64,000 nt of DNA. Source: a bacterium. Its GTDB lineage: Bacteria > Bacteroidota > Bacteroidia > Flavobacteriales_D > Crocinitomicaceae. A model generated the notes under the pieces. The model had not been told where the DNA came from and searched no databases. It saw nothing but the letters and a program-made list of their open reading frames with translations. The position numbers were made by a program, and so were the translations under genes. This document shows, in pieces, positions 51,527-59,120 of this stretch. The stretch covers positions 1 to 64,000 of the forward strand of contig JANSYQ010000014.1 in the NCBI GenBank assembly GCA_024742305.1, given 5' to 3'. Every line of letters starts with the position of its first letter. Within the stretch, counting starts at the first letter, position 1.

Positions 51527-51942
51527 TGAAGTATTTATTTCTAGCGCTATCAGCTGGACTTTTATTAGGTCTGAATAGTTGTGGCTATGTAGAGCGTGAT
51601 TTTTTAGGGAAATGGCAAGTGTACGATTTGGAGCTACAGTCTGAATGGCGCGGAAACATCGTAGATGATGATATGCGTGAGTACTACGAAAATGTTCATT
51701 ACGAGTTTCTTCCTGAGGGAAAAATGATCTACCACGAATACGGCGTTGAAGGCGAGGGAAAATGGAAGCTGGTTGATGGTGAAAACCTAGAAATGCAGTA
51801 CTCCATGAAATCAGGTTGGAAAAGCAAACGAGAGAACCTCAAATGCAAAATTCTTTCCTGTACCGCTGGAAAAATGGCATTGCAAATTAAGTTTCAGGAA
51901 AATGAAACTTGGGTTCTGTATCTGAAGGAAGTAGAGGAGTAG
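51526..51942 (+). CDS. lipocalin-like lipoprotein of the flotillin operon
   Basis: The 138-residue protein has a lipobox with Cys19 (LNSC). The body (about 25-138) has the pattern GKWQVYDLEL, then YEFLPEGKMIYHE, GEGKWKLVDGENLEMQY and a strand-rich end, resembling the lipocalin-like DUF families of Bacteroidota. It would hang from the inner face of the outer membrane. It is coupled to flotillin by a one-base overlap (TAATG) and is the third gene of that operon. The role is unknown. Confidence 0.65.
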   Translation: MKYLFLALSAGLLLGLNSCGYVERDFLGKWQVYDLELQSEWRGNIVDDDMREYYENVHYEFLPEGKMIYHEYGVEGEGKWKLVDGENLEMQYSMKSGWKSKRENLKCKILSCTAGKMALQIKFQENETWVLYLKEVEE

Positions 51943-51947
51943 TTCGT

Positions 51948-52268
51948 TTAATCGTCCAAAGGAATCAATGTAAACGACTCGGCAACAAAAACACCGTGTT
52001 TAATCTGACCGGTCACTTGAGCCTTGCGTTCTTGTGTACACATTCCGCCCTCCGCATCGGGGTTTCCGTGATCGTGGATGTTGGATCCTTCCACGTAGTA
52101 ATATTTTCCATCAACCTCGATAGCCAGCTCGCACTCGTCTCCAGTCATATCAAAGACGCACATACCGCAAGCAACTGTTTGTTCTCCGGTAATGGGTTCG
52201 TTAGATTTGTTCAATGACCCGCAAGAAGCGAGTAATACAAAAGCGGATAGAAATAATAGCTGTTTCAT
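51948..52268 (-). CDS. DUF6370 family lipoprotein
   Basis: The 106-residue protein has a lipobox with Cys16 (LASC). The mature part has the family pattern VACGMCVFDMTGDECELAIEVDGKYYYVEGSNIHDHG and a MCTQERKAQVTGQI strand. The two CxxC/Cys elements (about 34-37 and 45, 77) could bind metal. Function unknown. The ATG directly follows the stop of the PaaY-like gene without a gap, so both are one unit. Confidence 0.85.
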   Translation of the reverse strand: MKQLLFLSAFVLLASCGSLNKSNEPITGEQTVACGMCVFDMTGDECELAIEVDGKYYYVEGSNIHDHGNPDAEGGMCTQERKAQVTGQIKHGVFVAESFTLIPLDD

Positions 52269-52868
52269 TTATTGTTTTTTAATCGACTCCCAAGTCGTGT
52301 ACATTTCTTCTTGTTTCGGTCGGTTGGGTTCTACTTCGCGCAACGGTTCACATTCTTTTAAGGACTCGTAGCATTCTTTCGGAAGTGCTTGATACAATTG
52401 CGTTCCTTTGGTTTTCCAGGCAATCATTTCATCACTTACTTCCTTTATTTTCTTGGCAGGATTTCCAACAATTAGGCTGCGTTTTGGAAAGTGAGACTTT
52501 GCGGGTACAAATGCCAAGGCTCCCACAATGCATTCATCCTCCAAAACAGTGTCGTCCATAATTACGCTGTTCATTCCAACAAGGCAATTTGTTCCAATGA
52601 CACCACCATGAATAATCGCACCATGTCCAATATGGGCGCCAGCCTTCAATAATACCGTAGTTCCCGGAAACATGTGAATCGTGCAATTCTCTTGAACATT
52701 ACATCCATCCTCAATGATAATTTGTCCCCAATCACCACGAATGGCAGCTCCCGGGCCGATATAAACATCCTCCCCAATGATTACGTTACCCGTCACGCTC
52801 GCTTTTGGATGCACAAAGCTGCTTTCTTTAATGACTGGAACAAAACCGTTGAAAGAATAAACCGACAT
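52269..52868 (-). CDS. hexapeptide-repeat protein, PaaY/gamma-carbonic anhydrase-like
   Basis: I chose the ATG at 52868 (MSVYSFNGFVPVI), the family-typical N-terminus; the open frame extends 37 codons further. The 199-residue protein has left-handed beta-helix hexapeptide repeats (VIIGEDVYIGPGAAIRGDWG, IEDGCNVQENC, GAHIGHGAIIHGG, LVGMNSVIMDDTVL). The metal His residues of gamma-carbonic anhydrases are at HMF and HIGHG..HGG. The C-terminal helix has NPAKKIKEVSDEM. PaaY is known as a thioesterase; here no paa cluster is adjacent, so the substrate is open. Confidence 0.88.
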   Translation of the reverse strand: MSVYSFNGFVPVIKESSFVHPKASVTGNVIIGEDVYIGPGAAIRGDWGQIIIEDGCNVQENCTIHMFPGTTVLLKAGAHIGHGAIIHGGVIGTNCLVGMNSVIMDDTVLEDECIVGALAFVPAKSHFPKRSLIVGNPAKKIKEVSDEMIAWKTKGTQLYQALPKECYESLKECEPLREVEPNRPKQEEMYTTWESIKKQ

Positions 52869-52932
52869 AAGGTATTTTTGTTTCGTAAAAGTAACAAAGT
52901 CGCGTTGAATGCGTCTAAACAAAAAAGAGTAA

Positions 52933-53295
52933 TTGGAACTGTTCTTCGTATATAACGCTCGCAAAGGAGTTGGTAACATGTTAATGGATGGGCTTCATAA
53001 AGTAGTCAGTCCGTCCACGTATGCCTGTGATTTGTGCTCAATTACCTATGGCGTGGTAGCAAAAAAGAAGGACTGGAAAGCCTTCATCGAGGAAAGTAAA
53101 ATTCCAATTCGTTTTTATTACAAGAACACCCTTCCGAAAGAAATTGATCAAAATCTTGATTTTCCTGTGGTCCTTCGCTATGAAAACTCGTCGGTAACTT
53201 GTATCTTAGACAGGCAGGATTTTGCTGCAATAAACGATTTGAGCGATTTTATCGTTCTATTAAAAGAAAAGGTTCCCGAATTGTCCAAAGAATGA
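52933..53295 (+). CDS. conserved hypothetical CxxC protein
   Basis: The 120-residue protein begins with TTG (52933; MELFFVYNARKGVGNMLMDGLHKVVSPSTYACDLCSITYG). It has CDLC (32-35) after an S-P-S-T-Y element, and the pattern recalls a Bacteroidota/other-phyla protein of about 120-130 residues, whose function I do not know. No signal peptide. It ends overlapping tag by 4 bases (ATGA), so it could be co-translated with the repair enzyme. The AT-rich 64-base space to the divergent PaaY-like gene must hold both promoters. Confidence 0.7.
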   Translation: MELFFVYNARKGVGNMLMDGLHKVVSPSTYACDLCSITYGVVAKKKDWKAFIEESKIPIRFYYKNTLPKEIDQNLDFPVVLRYENSSVTCILDRQDFAAINDLSDFIVLLKEKVPELSKE

Positions 53296-53834
53296 GTTAC
53301 TGCGACTATTGCGAACAGCCAAGCGCAAAACAGGTTCATAAGGAATATCACGATAAATGGTATGGTTTTCCACTTCATGACGACAACGAACTCTTCTGTC
53401 GGTTAGTGATGGAGATCAATCAGGCCGGACTTTCGTGGGAAACAATTCTAAACAAAGAACAGAATTTTCGTGAGGCATTCGCGAATTTTGATGTTCAGAA
53501 AGTTGCTGGTTTTGGAGATGCAGATCGTGAACGACTGTTGAATGATGCAGGCATAATCAGAAACAAGTTAAAAGTAAACGCAGCCATCCATAATGCTCAG
53601 AAAATTGTGGAACTGCAGAAAGAATATGGAAGTTTCGAAGCTTGGTTAAATGCCAATCATCCGCTTTCAAAAGAAGAATGGACGAAGTTATTTAAAAAGA
53701 CTTTTAAGTTTGTAGGAGGAGAAATCGTCAATGAATTCTTGATGAGCACCGGTTATTTAAAAGGCGCTCATGAAGAAAGTTGCCCGGTTTTTGCTACAAT
53801 CTTAAAGGAACAACCTAAATGGAGTGTGGTATGA
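53292..53834 (+). CDS. tag: DNA-3-methyladenine glycosylase I
   Basis: Tag removes 3-methyladenine from alkylated DNA. I chose the ATG at 53292 (MSYCDYCEQPSAKQVHKEYHDKWYG), which overlaps the previous stop. The 180-residue protein matches the family: zinc-binding Cys4 and His20 near the N-terminus, HDDNELFCRLVMEINQAGLSWETIL, NDAGIIRNKLKVNAAI, and the C-terminal YLKGAHEESCPVF with the second zinc pair (His and Cys). It overlaps the next gene by 4 bases (ATGA). Confidence 0.95.
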   Translation: MSYCDYCEQPSAKQVHKEYHDKWYGFPLHDDNELFCRLVMEINQAGLSWETILNKEQNFREAFANFDVQKVAGFGDADRERLLNDAGIIRNKLKVNAAIHNAQKIVELQKEYGSFEAWLNANHPLSKEEWTKLFKKTFKFVGGEIVNEFLMSTGYLKGAHEESCPVFATILKEQPKWSVV

Positions 53835-54499
53835 AAAAGTTCTTAGTATTTATTGCGATTGCCCTCGGAGGGACGTCATTTGCTCAAGTTGGAGTAAGTG
53901 CAGGTGGTGACATGTTAGTAGGGTTTGGTGCGCAAAGAACATGGGGAGGTTTACATCTTGGAATTGAAATTCCGAGAGATGACGCTGTTTCTCTTTACGG
54001 ACGGTTGTCGCATTACTTCGCACAAGCTGGGCGAGATTCTATCTATTCAAGTGCCATTGCACGCGACATTAGTACAACGCCTTACGTGATCAACGTGGCC
54101 GGAACATCGCGCATGAATTACACAACCTTGGAAGGCGGAACCCGCTACTACCTCGGCGATGGCTATGATTTTGGTTGGGCGGCATACGGTGGTTCTAATC
54201 TTATGTTGATATTCAACGGAGTGAGAAATCGTTATGAGGGGTTTGATGAAACCTTGTACGAATTGCAGAGCTCGGGAGCCCAACGTGGTACAATTTTCAG
54301 TTTAGGATTCGGCCTCGGTGGTGGATTGAAGTACTCCTTGGAGAATGTTGGGACCTTCTATTTCGACCTTTCTCTTGCTTACATCATTTTCGGGCAAGCA
54401 AGTAATGAGGCGGCAGCGCAACAATTTGCCATGGGAGGTTTGTACCGTCCGCTACTGTTTACTTTTAACCTTGGTTATCGCCGGGATATCGCTTGGTAA
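53831..54499 (+). CDS. outer-membrane beta-barrel protein, unknown function
   Basis: I chose the ATG at 53831 (MKKFLVFIAIALGGTSFAQ), which gives a signal peptide; it lies inside the last codons of tag. The 222-residue body has alternating polar and hydrophobic strands with glycine- and aromatic-rich segments (VGVSAGGDMLVGFGAQRTWGG, LHLGIEI, TTLEGGTRYYLGDGYDF, FSLGFGLGGGLKYSL) and a Trp C-terminal residue, as in small outer-membrane barrels. No catalytic motif. It is convergent with the kinase gene and overlaps it by 35 bases at the ends. Confidence 0.7.
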   Translation: MKKFLVFIAIALGGTSFAQVGVSAGGDMLVGFGAQRTWGGLHLGIEIPRDDAVSLYGRLSHYFAQAGRDSIYSSAIARDISTTPYVINVAGTSRMNYTTLEGGTRYYLGDGYDFGWAAYGGSNLMLIFNGVRNRYEGFDETLYELQSSGAQRGTIFSLGFGLGGGLKYSLENVGTFYFDLSLAYIIFGQASNEAAAQQFAMGGLYRPLLFTFNLGYRRDIAW

Positions 54500-55364
54500 A
54501 AAGTCCTTTGTTTCCAGCTTCTTGAAAATCGCGTAGGAAATTGTTGTAACTGGAATATCGTTGATCCATACCCTCCTTCAGTTTTATAGCCACTTCGTCT
54601 TGCGGCATCGAGTTGGGGGGAACTTTGAATGAATGTTTCGCGCACATCTTTGCCAATATCTGTTGCATACTTCGGCGAATTTCATCGCTTTCCGGCAGAG
54701 GATGTGTTAACTGAAGATTGGTAAAAATACTTGGGTTTGCATGTGCCAAAGGCAACTTCCCTGAATACAAGCGCCACATAGTAATGCCTAATGCAAAATA
54801 ATCCGTTCGATGATCTACGAGCGATAAATGATTCAACAGCAATTCCGGTGCTGCATATCCCAAAGGGAACAATAACTTCCGCGTTTGGGCAATCGGTTGT
54901 TGAATCGCCAAGCCAAAGTCGATGAGGTGTACATTGCCCTTGGCATCTAACAAAATGTTCCCAGGTTTAATGTCGCAATGATAAATGGATTGTTTGTGCA
55001 GATGATCGAGCAAAATCCCCAGTTTTTTCAAGGTCTCACAAAGAAAAATATGCCGCTCTCGTTTTTTCGTTGTGGAGTATCGATCCAAAATTGGCTCCGC
55101 ATCAATGTAATTTCGAATAAGAATCACCTCATTTTCACCATCGTAAAAATCCAATATTTTCGGCAATCCCGCTACGTCAAAATCGAAACTAGCTTCACCT
55201 TGAAGTCGTTCAACAGCGACGGCAGTTTGGTTGGATTTCGGTACAACTTTCATCACACCGCGCTCGCCGGTTGATTTGTCTTCAACCAAGAACAAGGAAC
55301 CAAATTTCCGTCCCTGATGGTTTCCTAAGGGATTCACAATCTTGTATTTATCGGAGATTTCCAT
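54465..55364 (-). CDS. eukaryote-type serine/threonine protein kinase
   Basis: The 299-residue cytoplasmic kinase has no transmembrane segment. Conserved residues are present: the VAIK-type Lys39 (VMKVV), the catalytic loop HCDIKPGN (129-136, with Asp131, Lys133, Asn136; HRD is HCD), DFG (149-151) and the APE block GYAAPELL (about 168-175). The glycine loop is relaxed (GNHQGRKFG rather than GxGxxG). The C-lobe ends at about residue 280. Because HRD Arg is Cys, it is an RD-lacking kinase, which suggests activation-loop-independent activity. It is divergent from the SiaC-like gene; the two share a phased-repeat region. Confidence 0.9.
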   Translation of the reverse strand: MEISDKYKIVNPLGNHQGRKFGSLFLVEDKSTGERGVMKVVPKSNQTAVAVERLQGEASFDFDVAGLPKILDFYDGENEVILIRNYIDAEPILDRYSTTKKRERHIFLCETLKKLGILLDHLHKQSIYHCDIKPGNILLDAKGNVHLIDFGLAIQQPIAQTRKLLFPLGYAAPELLLNHLSLVDHRTDYFALGITMWRLYSGKLPLAHANPSIFTNLQLTHPLPESDEIRRSMQQILAKMCAKHSFKVPPNSMPQDEVAIKLKEGMDQRYSSYNNFLRDFQEAGNKGLFTKRYPGDNQG

Positions 55365-55419
55365 TTATGCACAAGTAGCTTTCATTGAATTCATTGCTTG
55401 TATGAATTGAGAATTCTCT

Positions 55420-55468
55420 CGTTGAGTGAAAGGGTGATTTCGTTGAGCAAACCCATATTCACGTTGAG
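55420..55468. promoter_or_regulatory. three CGTTGAG direct repeats phased at exactly 21 bp
   Basis: CGTTGAG occurs at 55420-55426, 55441-55447 and 55462-55468. The period of exactly 21 bases equals two DNA turns and the repeat spacing of LytTR response-regulator sites, and the core fits their [CA]GTTN[AG][TG] pattern. The block lies between the kinase and SiaC-like genes, which are divergently transcribed. A palindrome GAGAATTCTC abuts the first repeat (55409-55418). A LytTR-type regulator is not in the window. Assignment is inference; the repeats are seen. Confidence 0.6.
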
Positions 55469-55587
55469 CAGACTTATTTCGTTTGCCAAAAAGGAGCTTT
55501 TGTCTAAAAAAACAATCACTTCGTAGAAATTATACGTAGAATCCACATTTTTTTACCAAATTCATAGTACACAATTGCTACAAAAGT

Positions 55588-55989
55588 ATGGAAATCCTTT
55601 ACAGAGATGCAACGCCAAAAACTCCTGAGATTCATTTCGATCCTGAGAGCGGTGTGATGCAAATTAAAGGAAGATGCATACCGGATGATCCAGATGGATT
55701 TTGGCTTCCTGTTTTGAACTGGTTTGAGTCGTACATGATGAAACCCGTTGAAATCACGACCTTTAGCATCAATTTGGAGTATTTCAATATTGCCTCTTCC
55801 AAACGCATTTTGTTCTTGTTGTACAAATTGAACGAACTTGCGGAAGCAAACAAAAAGGTGAGTGTCGAATGGCATCACCGCGAAAACGACGAAGATATGT
55901 TTGAAGTAGGGCAGGATTATGCCTACATGGTCCGTGTTCCATTCAAGTTTATTGAGTACGTAGAAGCAGATTTGGCCGTCGCCATTTAA
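55588..55989 (+). CDS. SiaC family regulatory phosphoprotein-like (DUF1987)
   Basis: The 133-residue cytoplasmic protein matches DUF1987: GVMQIKGRCIPDDPDGFWLPVLNWFESYM, then INLEYFNIASSKRILFLLYKL and WHHRENDEDMFEVGQDYAYMVRVPFKF. In SiaC the Thr of the FNT(S/A)SSK block is the site phosphorylated by the kinase SiaB and dephosphorylated by SiaA. Here that position is Ile68, followed by Ala69, Ser70, Ser71. So phosphorylation either moves to Ser70/71 or is lost. A Ser/Thr kinase gene is divergent upstream. A terminator follows the gene, so it is monocistronic. Confidence 0.88.
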   Translation: MEILYRDATPKTPEIHFDPESGVMQIKGRCIPDDPDGFWLPVLNWFESYMMKPVEITTFSINLEYFNIASSKRILFLLYKLNELAEANKKVSVEWHHRENDEDMFEVGQDYAYMVRVPFKFIEYVEADLAVAI

Positions 55990-56010
55990 TTCTTTCACAA
56001 TATTTATGAG

Positions 56011-56039
56011 AAGCACGTGACTTGGTTGCGTGCTTTTTT
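56011..56039 (+). terminator. intrinsic terminator after the SiaC-like gene
   Basis: AAGCACG and CGTGCTT form a 7-bp stem around an 11-base loop, followed by four more T residues. It is 21 bases after the stop. Confidence 0.82.
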
Positions 56040-56062
56040 CGTTTCTACCCTGCCTAAATTGT

Positions 56063-56070
56063 TATTTTTG
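56063..56070 (+). promoter_or_regulatory. predicted -7 element of the 81-residue protein operon
   Basis: TATTTTTG matches TANNTTTG exactly and ends 4 bases before the ATG at 56075, so the transcript is nearly leaderless. No clear TTG is seen at the -33 distance. Confidence 0.5.
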
Positions 56071-56074
56071 CGGC

Positions 56075-56320
56075 ATGCGATTAGTGAAGGAAATACCTCA
56101 TTCCCGCTTCAAGATTCAAATTCACAGCTACAATTCAAGGTACATTGTGAAAATTGAACTGGGGCAGTACGAACAAACGTACAAAATCAACGAATCAGAC
56201 GTTAACGGTTTGGAGGAGGTAGAGAAAATGATAACTACTGAATTGCTTCGAAAAGCTTTGTTGCGTTTTATTGAAATGCGCGAAGACTGGGAAGATGGAT
56301 TCAACAAAAAGAATATGTAA
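56075..56320 (+). CDS. conserved 81-residue protein of unknown function
   Basis: I chose the ATG at 56075 (MRLVKEIPHSRFKIQIHSYNSRYIVKIELGQYEQTYKI); an upstream ATG-like start at 56030 is inside the terminator. This small cytoplasmic protein is found widely in Bacteroidota, as I recall from its beginning. The strand-rich N-terminal half is followed by a helix (LEEVEKMITTELLRKALLRFIEM). It shares its stop with the next start (TAATG), so it is the first gene of an operon with the OmpH-like and DUF4924 genes. Confidence 0.75.
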   Translation: MRLVKEIPHSRFKIQIHSYNSRYIVKIELGQYEQTYKINESDVNGLEEVEKMITTELLRKALLRFIEMREDWEDGFNKKNM

Positions 56321-56943
56321 TGAACAAGTGGATTTTAGGATTGGCCGTGATGGGATTATTGGTTTCTTGCGGAAGTGCAGATAGTGAGGAAACTGATTCA
56401 AGTAAGAAAGAGAAAGAATCATCAGAAAAAAAACTCAAGATTGCGTACTACGAATTAGAAAAAATGTACACCGATTTGGACTTTTCCATTAATGCTGGAA
56501 AGGAATTGGAGAAAGAGATGATGGCCGCGAATAACGAGTACGCAAAGTATAGTAAGCAATACGAATCAAGCTTAGCAACTATGCAAGATCCGGGGGCTTC
56601 TCTAGATGCACAAATGGCTGCTGATCGAAAAATGCAGCAAGCGCAACAAAAATTAGCACAAATTCAGCAGGCTTCAGGATACCAAATGAAACAGATGCAA
56701 TTGGAACAACAACTTGCCGGCTATTTAATGAAATACTCAGAAGCGTATGCGAAAGAAAAGGGCATCGATGTCATGTTGATCAATGCGCCGGGTGGAACCA
56801 TTGCTTACATTGATTCAGCGTTTGATGTATCTGACGATTTCGTAAAGTACTTAAATGCAAAAATCGGATCTGAATCAGTTTCTCTAGATTCTTTAGGTCA
56901 AACCCCTGCAGTACCGGGAGTTGGACCAATGCCTGCTCAATAA
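56320..56943 (+). CDS. OmpH/Skp-like lipoprotein
   Basis: The 207-residue protein has a lipobox with Cys17 (LVSC). After an acidic spacer, IAYYELEKMYTDLDF leads into a long charged coiled coil (about 65-135, including DRKMQQAQQKLAQIQQA), then ...YLMKYSEAYAKEKGIDVMLINAPGGTIAYIDSAFDVSDDFVKYLN, the OmpH tail. Skp-type proteins are periplasmic chaperones for outer-membrane proteins. This one is lipid-anchored, unlike classic Skp. It is coupled to the upstream gene by TAATG. A Pro-rich C-terminus (TPAVPGVGPMPAQ) is present. Confidence 0.88.
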   Translation: MNKWILGLAVMGLLVSCGSADSEETDSSKKEKESSEKKLKIAYYELEKMYTDLDFSINAGKELEKEMMAANNEYAKYSKQYESSLATMQDPGASLDAQMAADRKMQQAQQKLAQIQQASGYQMKQMQLEQQLAGYLMKYSEAYAKEKGIDVMLINAPGGTIAYIDSAFDVSDDFVKYLNAKIGSESVSLDSLGQTPAVPGVGPMPAQ

Positions 56944-56955
56944 AATCGTTTTTTC

Positions 56956-57507
56956 ATGCTGATAGCGCAACAAAAGAAAGAACAAAACATCGCCGAGTAC
57001 ATCGTTTACATGTACCAAATCGAGGATATTATCCGTGCCTTCAAGTTAGATGTGGATGCGATCATGGAGAACTTTGTTCTGCCGCAATTGCCGGATCGTT
57101 CCTTTGAAAATCAATACCGCACTTGGTATGAAGGTTTGGTGAAACAAATGAAGGCGCAGAAGATTGAAGAGAAAGGTCATTTGGCAGAATTGAACGAGAT
57201 CATCGTAGAGCTTTCATACCTACACACGACCTTGCTCAACATGACCAAAGACGAAAAGTATATCGGAATTTTTGATCGCGCGCTACCACTCATGGAGGAT
57301 TTCAAATCGCGCTCGAATTTGAAAGATAAAAACCACATTGAGATTGCCTTTCATGCGATGTACATGAAGTTGCTCATGAAGCTGCAAAAGAAAGAAATTA
57401 GTGCTGAGACGGAAGACGCTTTTGATTCCATGCGCATGCTTTTGGCGTATTTAGGTCGTGCCTATCATAAAATGAAATCTGGCGATTTAGATTTCTTGCA
57501 GAATTAG
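56956..57507 (+). CDS. DUF4924 family protein
   Basis: The 183-residue cytoplasmic protein is all helical: MLIAQQKKEQNIAEYIVYMYQIEDIIRAFKLDVDAIMENFV is the family start I recognise, and the helices end in EDAFDSMRMLLAYLGRAYHKMKSG. Function is unknown. It lies 12 bases behind the OmpH-like gene, so it is likely the third gene of that operon. Confidence 0.88.
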   Translation: MLIAQQKKEQNIAEYIVYMYQIEDIIRAFKLDVDAIMENFVLPQLPDRSFENQYRTWYEGLVKQMKAQKIEEKGHLAELNEIIVELSYLHTTLLNMTKDEKYIGIFDRALPLMEDFKSRSNLKDKNHIEIAFHAMYMKLLMKLQKKEISAETEDAFDSMRMLLAYLGRAYHKMKSGDLDFLQN

Positions 57508-57519
57508 CCAAGGAGAGAT

Positions 57520-57580
57520 CATCTCGGCAACGCTCGACGAACTGTGTAGCGATGACTGAGGTTCTCGAAACGCTGAGATG
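57520..57580. other. imperfect inverted repeat between convergent genes
   Basis: CATCTCGGC (57520-57528) pairs with GCTGAGATG (57572-57580), with one G-T pair. No T-run follows, so termination is doubtful. It lies between the DUF4924 gene and the convergent GlcD-like gene. Confidence 0.4.
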
Positions 57581-57591
57581 CGGAATCCCAC

Positions 57592-58992
57592 CTAAAACAC
57601 TTTCCCCGGATTCAAGATTCCTTTTGGATCAAAAACATTTTTAATACCGCGCATTAATTGAAGCGATGTTTCACTGAACGGAATGTCCATATATTGTTTT
57701 TGTACCAAGCCAATTCCGTGTTCGCCGGATAGCGTTCCTCCTAATTTGACAACCTCCGTAAATAATTCTCGAATGGCGGTAGAAAGTTCATTGTCCCACT
57801 TTTCGTCAGACATTTCTCCTTTAATAATGTTAATGTGCAGATTTCCATCACCCGCATGTCCGTAGCAAACTGATGTGAATCCATATTCATTTCCAATGCG
57901 TTTCACGTGCTCCAACAATTTGGGTAGTTCATATCGTGGCACAACTGTATCTTCCTCTTTGTAAATCGAATTGGCTTTGACGGCTTCACCTACTGAACGT
58001 CTCAGTTTCCATAAAGTATCCTTTTGCGCTTGAGATTCCGCAAACAACATCTCATCGGTTTCAAAATTTTCCAAAACCTCTGTGATTTGGGCTAGTTCGT
58101 TCATCAATTTCTCCGGATCGAAACCATCTACCTCAATGAGTAAGTGCGCCGCATGATTTTCTGCGACGTGAATGCTAGAGTCGTTAAGAAATCGTTGGGT
58201 CCAAGTCAGTGCATCTCGCTCCATGAACTCTAATCCACTGGGCGTAATTCCCGCTTTGAATATGGCCGCAACCGCCTTGCACGCCTCAGTTGCACTGTAG
58301 AACGGCACGAGCATGAGCAGGTCGTGAGTCGGATGCGGGATTAACTTAAGCACAATTTTAGTAATGACGCCGAGTGTACCCTCGGAACCAACCATGAGTT
58401 GGGTCAATGAGTATCCCGTGGCGTTTTTTAATACATTGGCGCCTGTCCAAATAATGTCTCCGTTCGGTAAGACGACCTCCAAATTGAGGACGTACTCATT
58501 CGTAACTCCATATTTCACAGCTTTCGGTCCTCCTGAATTCTCAGAAACATTCCCGCCTATGAAACAGCTCCCTTTGCTCGCAGGATCTGGAGGATAAAAA
58601 AGTCCTTTTTCCTTCACAGCTTCTTGTAACACCTGCGTGATGACGCCGGATTCGGTGGTCACCTGATGGTTATCTTCATCAATGTGTAAAATCTTATCGA
58701 ATTTCTCCATAGACATGGCAACACCGCCATGCAGAGGGATGGCACCACCACTAAGTCCTGTCCGGGCTCCGGAAGGTGTTACACAGATGTTGCGATTGTT
58801 ACAATACGAAAGAATTTGCGATACTTCCTCGGGAGAGTTTGGTTTTAGTACGACTTGGGGTAAAACCTCAAGATCTTCGGTTTCATCGTGACTGTACTTT
58901 TTGAGGTCTTCGTGTGAAATCGAGCATCTTTCGTTCAGTAATTGCTGAAAAAACTGGATATCGCTATCTGATACATTGTTAAAGGAATTCAT
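57592..58992 (-). CDS. FAD-linked oxidase, GlcD/D-lactate dehydrogenase-like
   Basis: The 466-residue protein has an FAD_binding_4 domain (about 40-180: PSGARTGLSGGAIPLHGGVAMS, PPDPASKGSCFIGGNVSENSGGPKAVKYG) and the FAD-oxidase C domain (about 215-466: CYGHAGDGNLHINII, GGTLSGEHGIGL, FDPKGILNPGK). These oxidise glycolate or D-lactate with transfer of electrons to a quinone or ferredoxin. No signal peptide. Only the GlcD-type subunit is present; no GlcE/GlcF neighbour. It stands alone and its ATG is at 58990-58992. Confidence 0.92.
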   Translation of the reverse strand: MNSFNNVSDSDIQFFQQLLNERCSISHEDLKKYSHDETEDLEVLPQVVLKPNSPEEVSQILSYCNNRNICVTPSGARTGLSGGAIPLHGGVAMSMEKFDKILHIDEDNHQVTTESGVITQVLQEAVKEKGLFYPPDPASKGSCFIGGNVSENSGGPKAVKYGVTNEYVLNLEVVLPNGDIIWTGANVLKNATGYSLTQLMVGSEGTLGVITKIVLKLIPHPTHDLLMLVPFYSATEACKAVAAIFKAGITPSGLEFMERDALTWTQRFLNDSSIHVAENHAAHLLIEVDGFDPEKLMNELAQITEVLENFETDEMLFAESQAQKDTLWKLRRSVGEAVKANSIYKEEDTVVPRYELPKLLEHVKRIGNEYGFTSVCYGHAGDGNLHINIIKGEMSDEKWDNELSTAIRELFTEVVKLGGTLSGEHGIGLVQKQYMDIPFSETSLQLMRGIKNVFDPKGILNPGKVF

Positions 58993-59120
58993 AATTCAAA
59001 TTTACGAGAAAAGGAAAGTAGAATCTCAAAAGCATCAAGGTCGTTTTCCACAATAGTTCATGGGGAGATTTTCATTGGCTAAATCATGCTTTTTCAGCAG
59101 AATAAGATTGTCCATAAAGC

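Noticed and set aside
52269-52868. Assignment of the hexapeptide protein to a phenylacetate degradation cluster
   Set aside because: No other paa gene is adjacent, and the thiolase at 62 kb is too distant to support a cluster.
55420-55468. The CGTTGAG repeats as part of a coding region
   Set aside because: Twenty-one bases are a multiple of three, but no frame through the block has a start and adequate length, and the block lies in the spacer between divergent genes.
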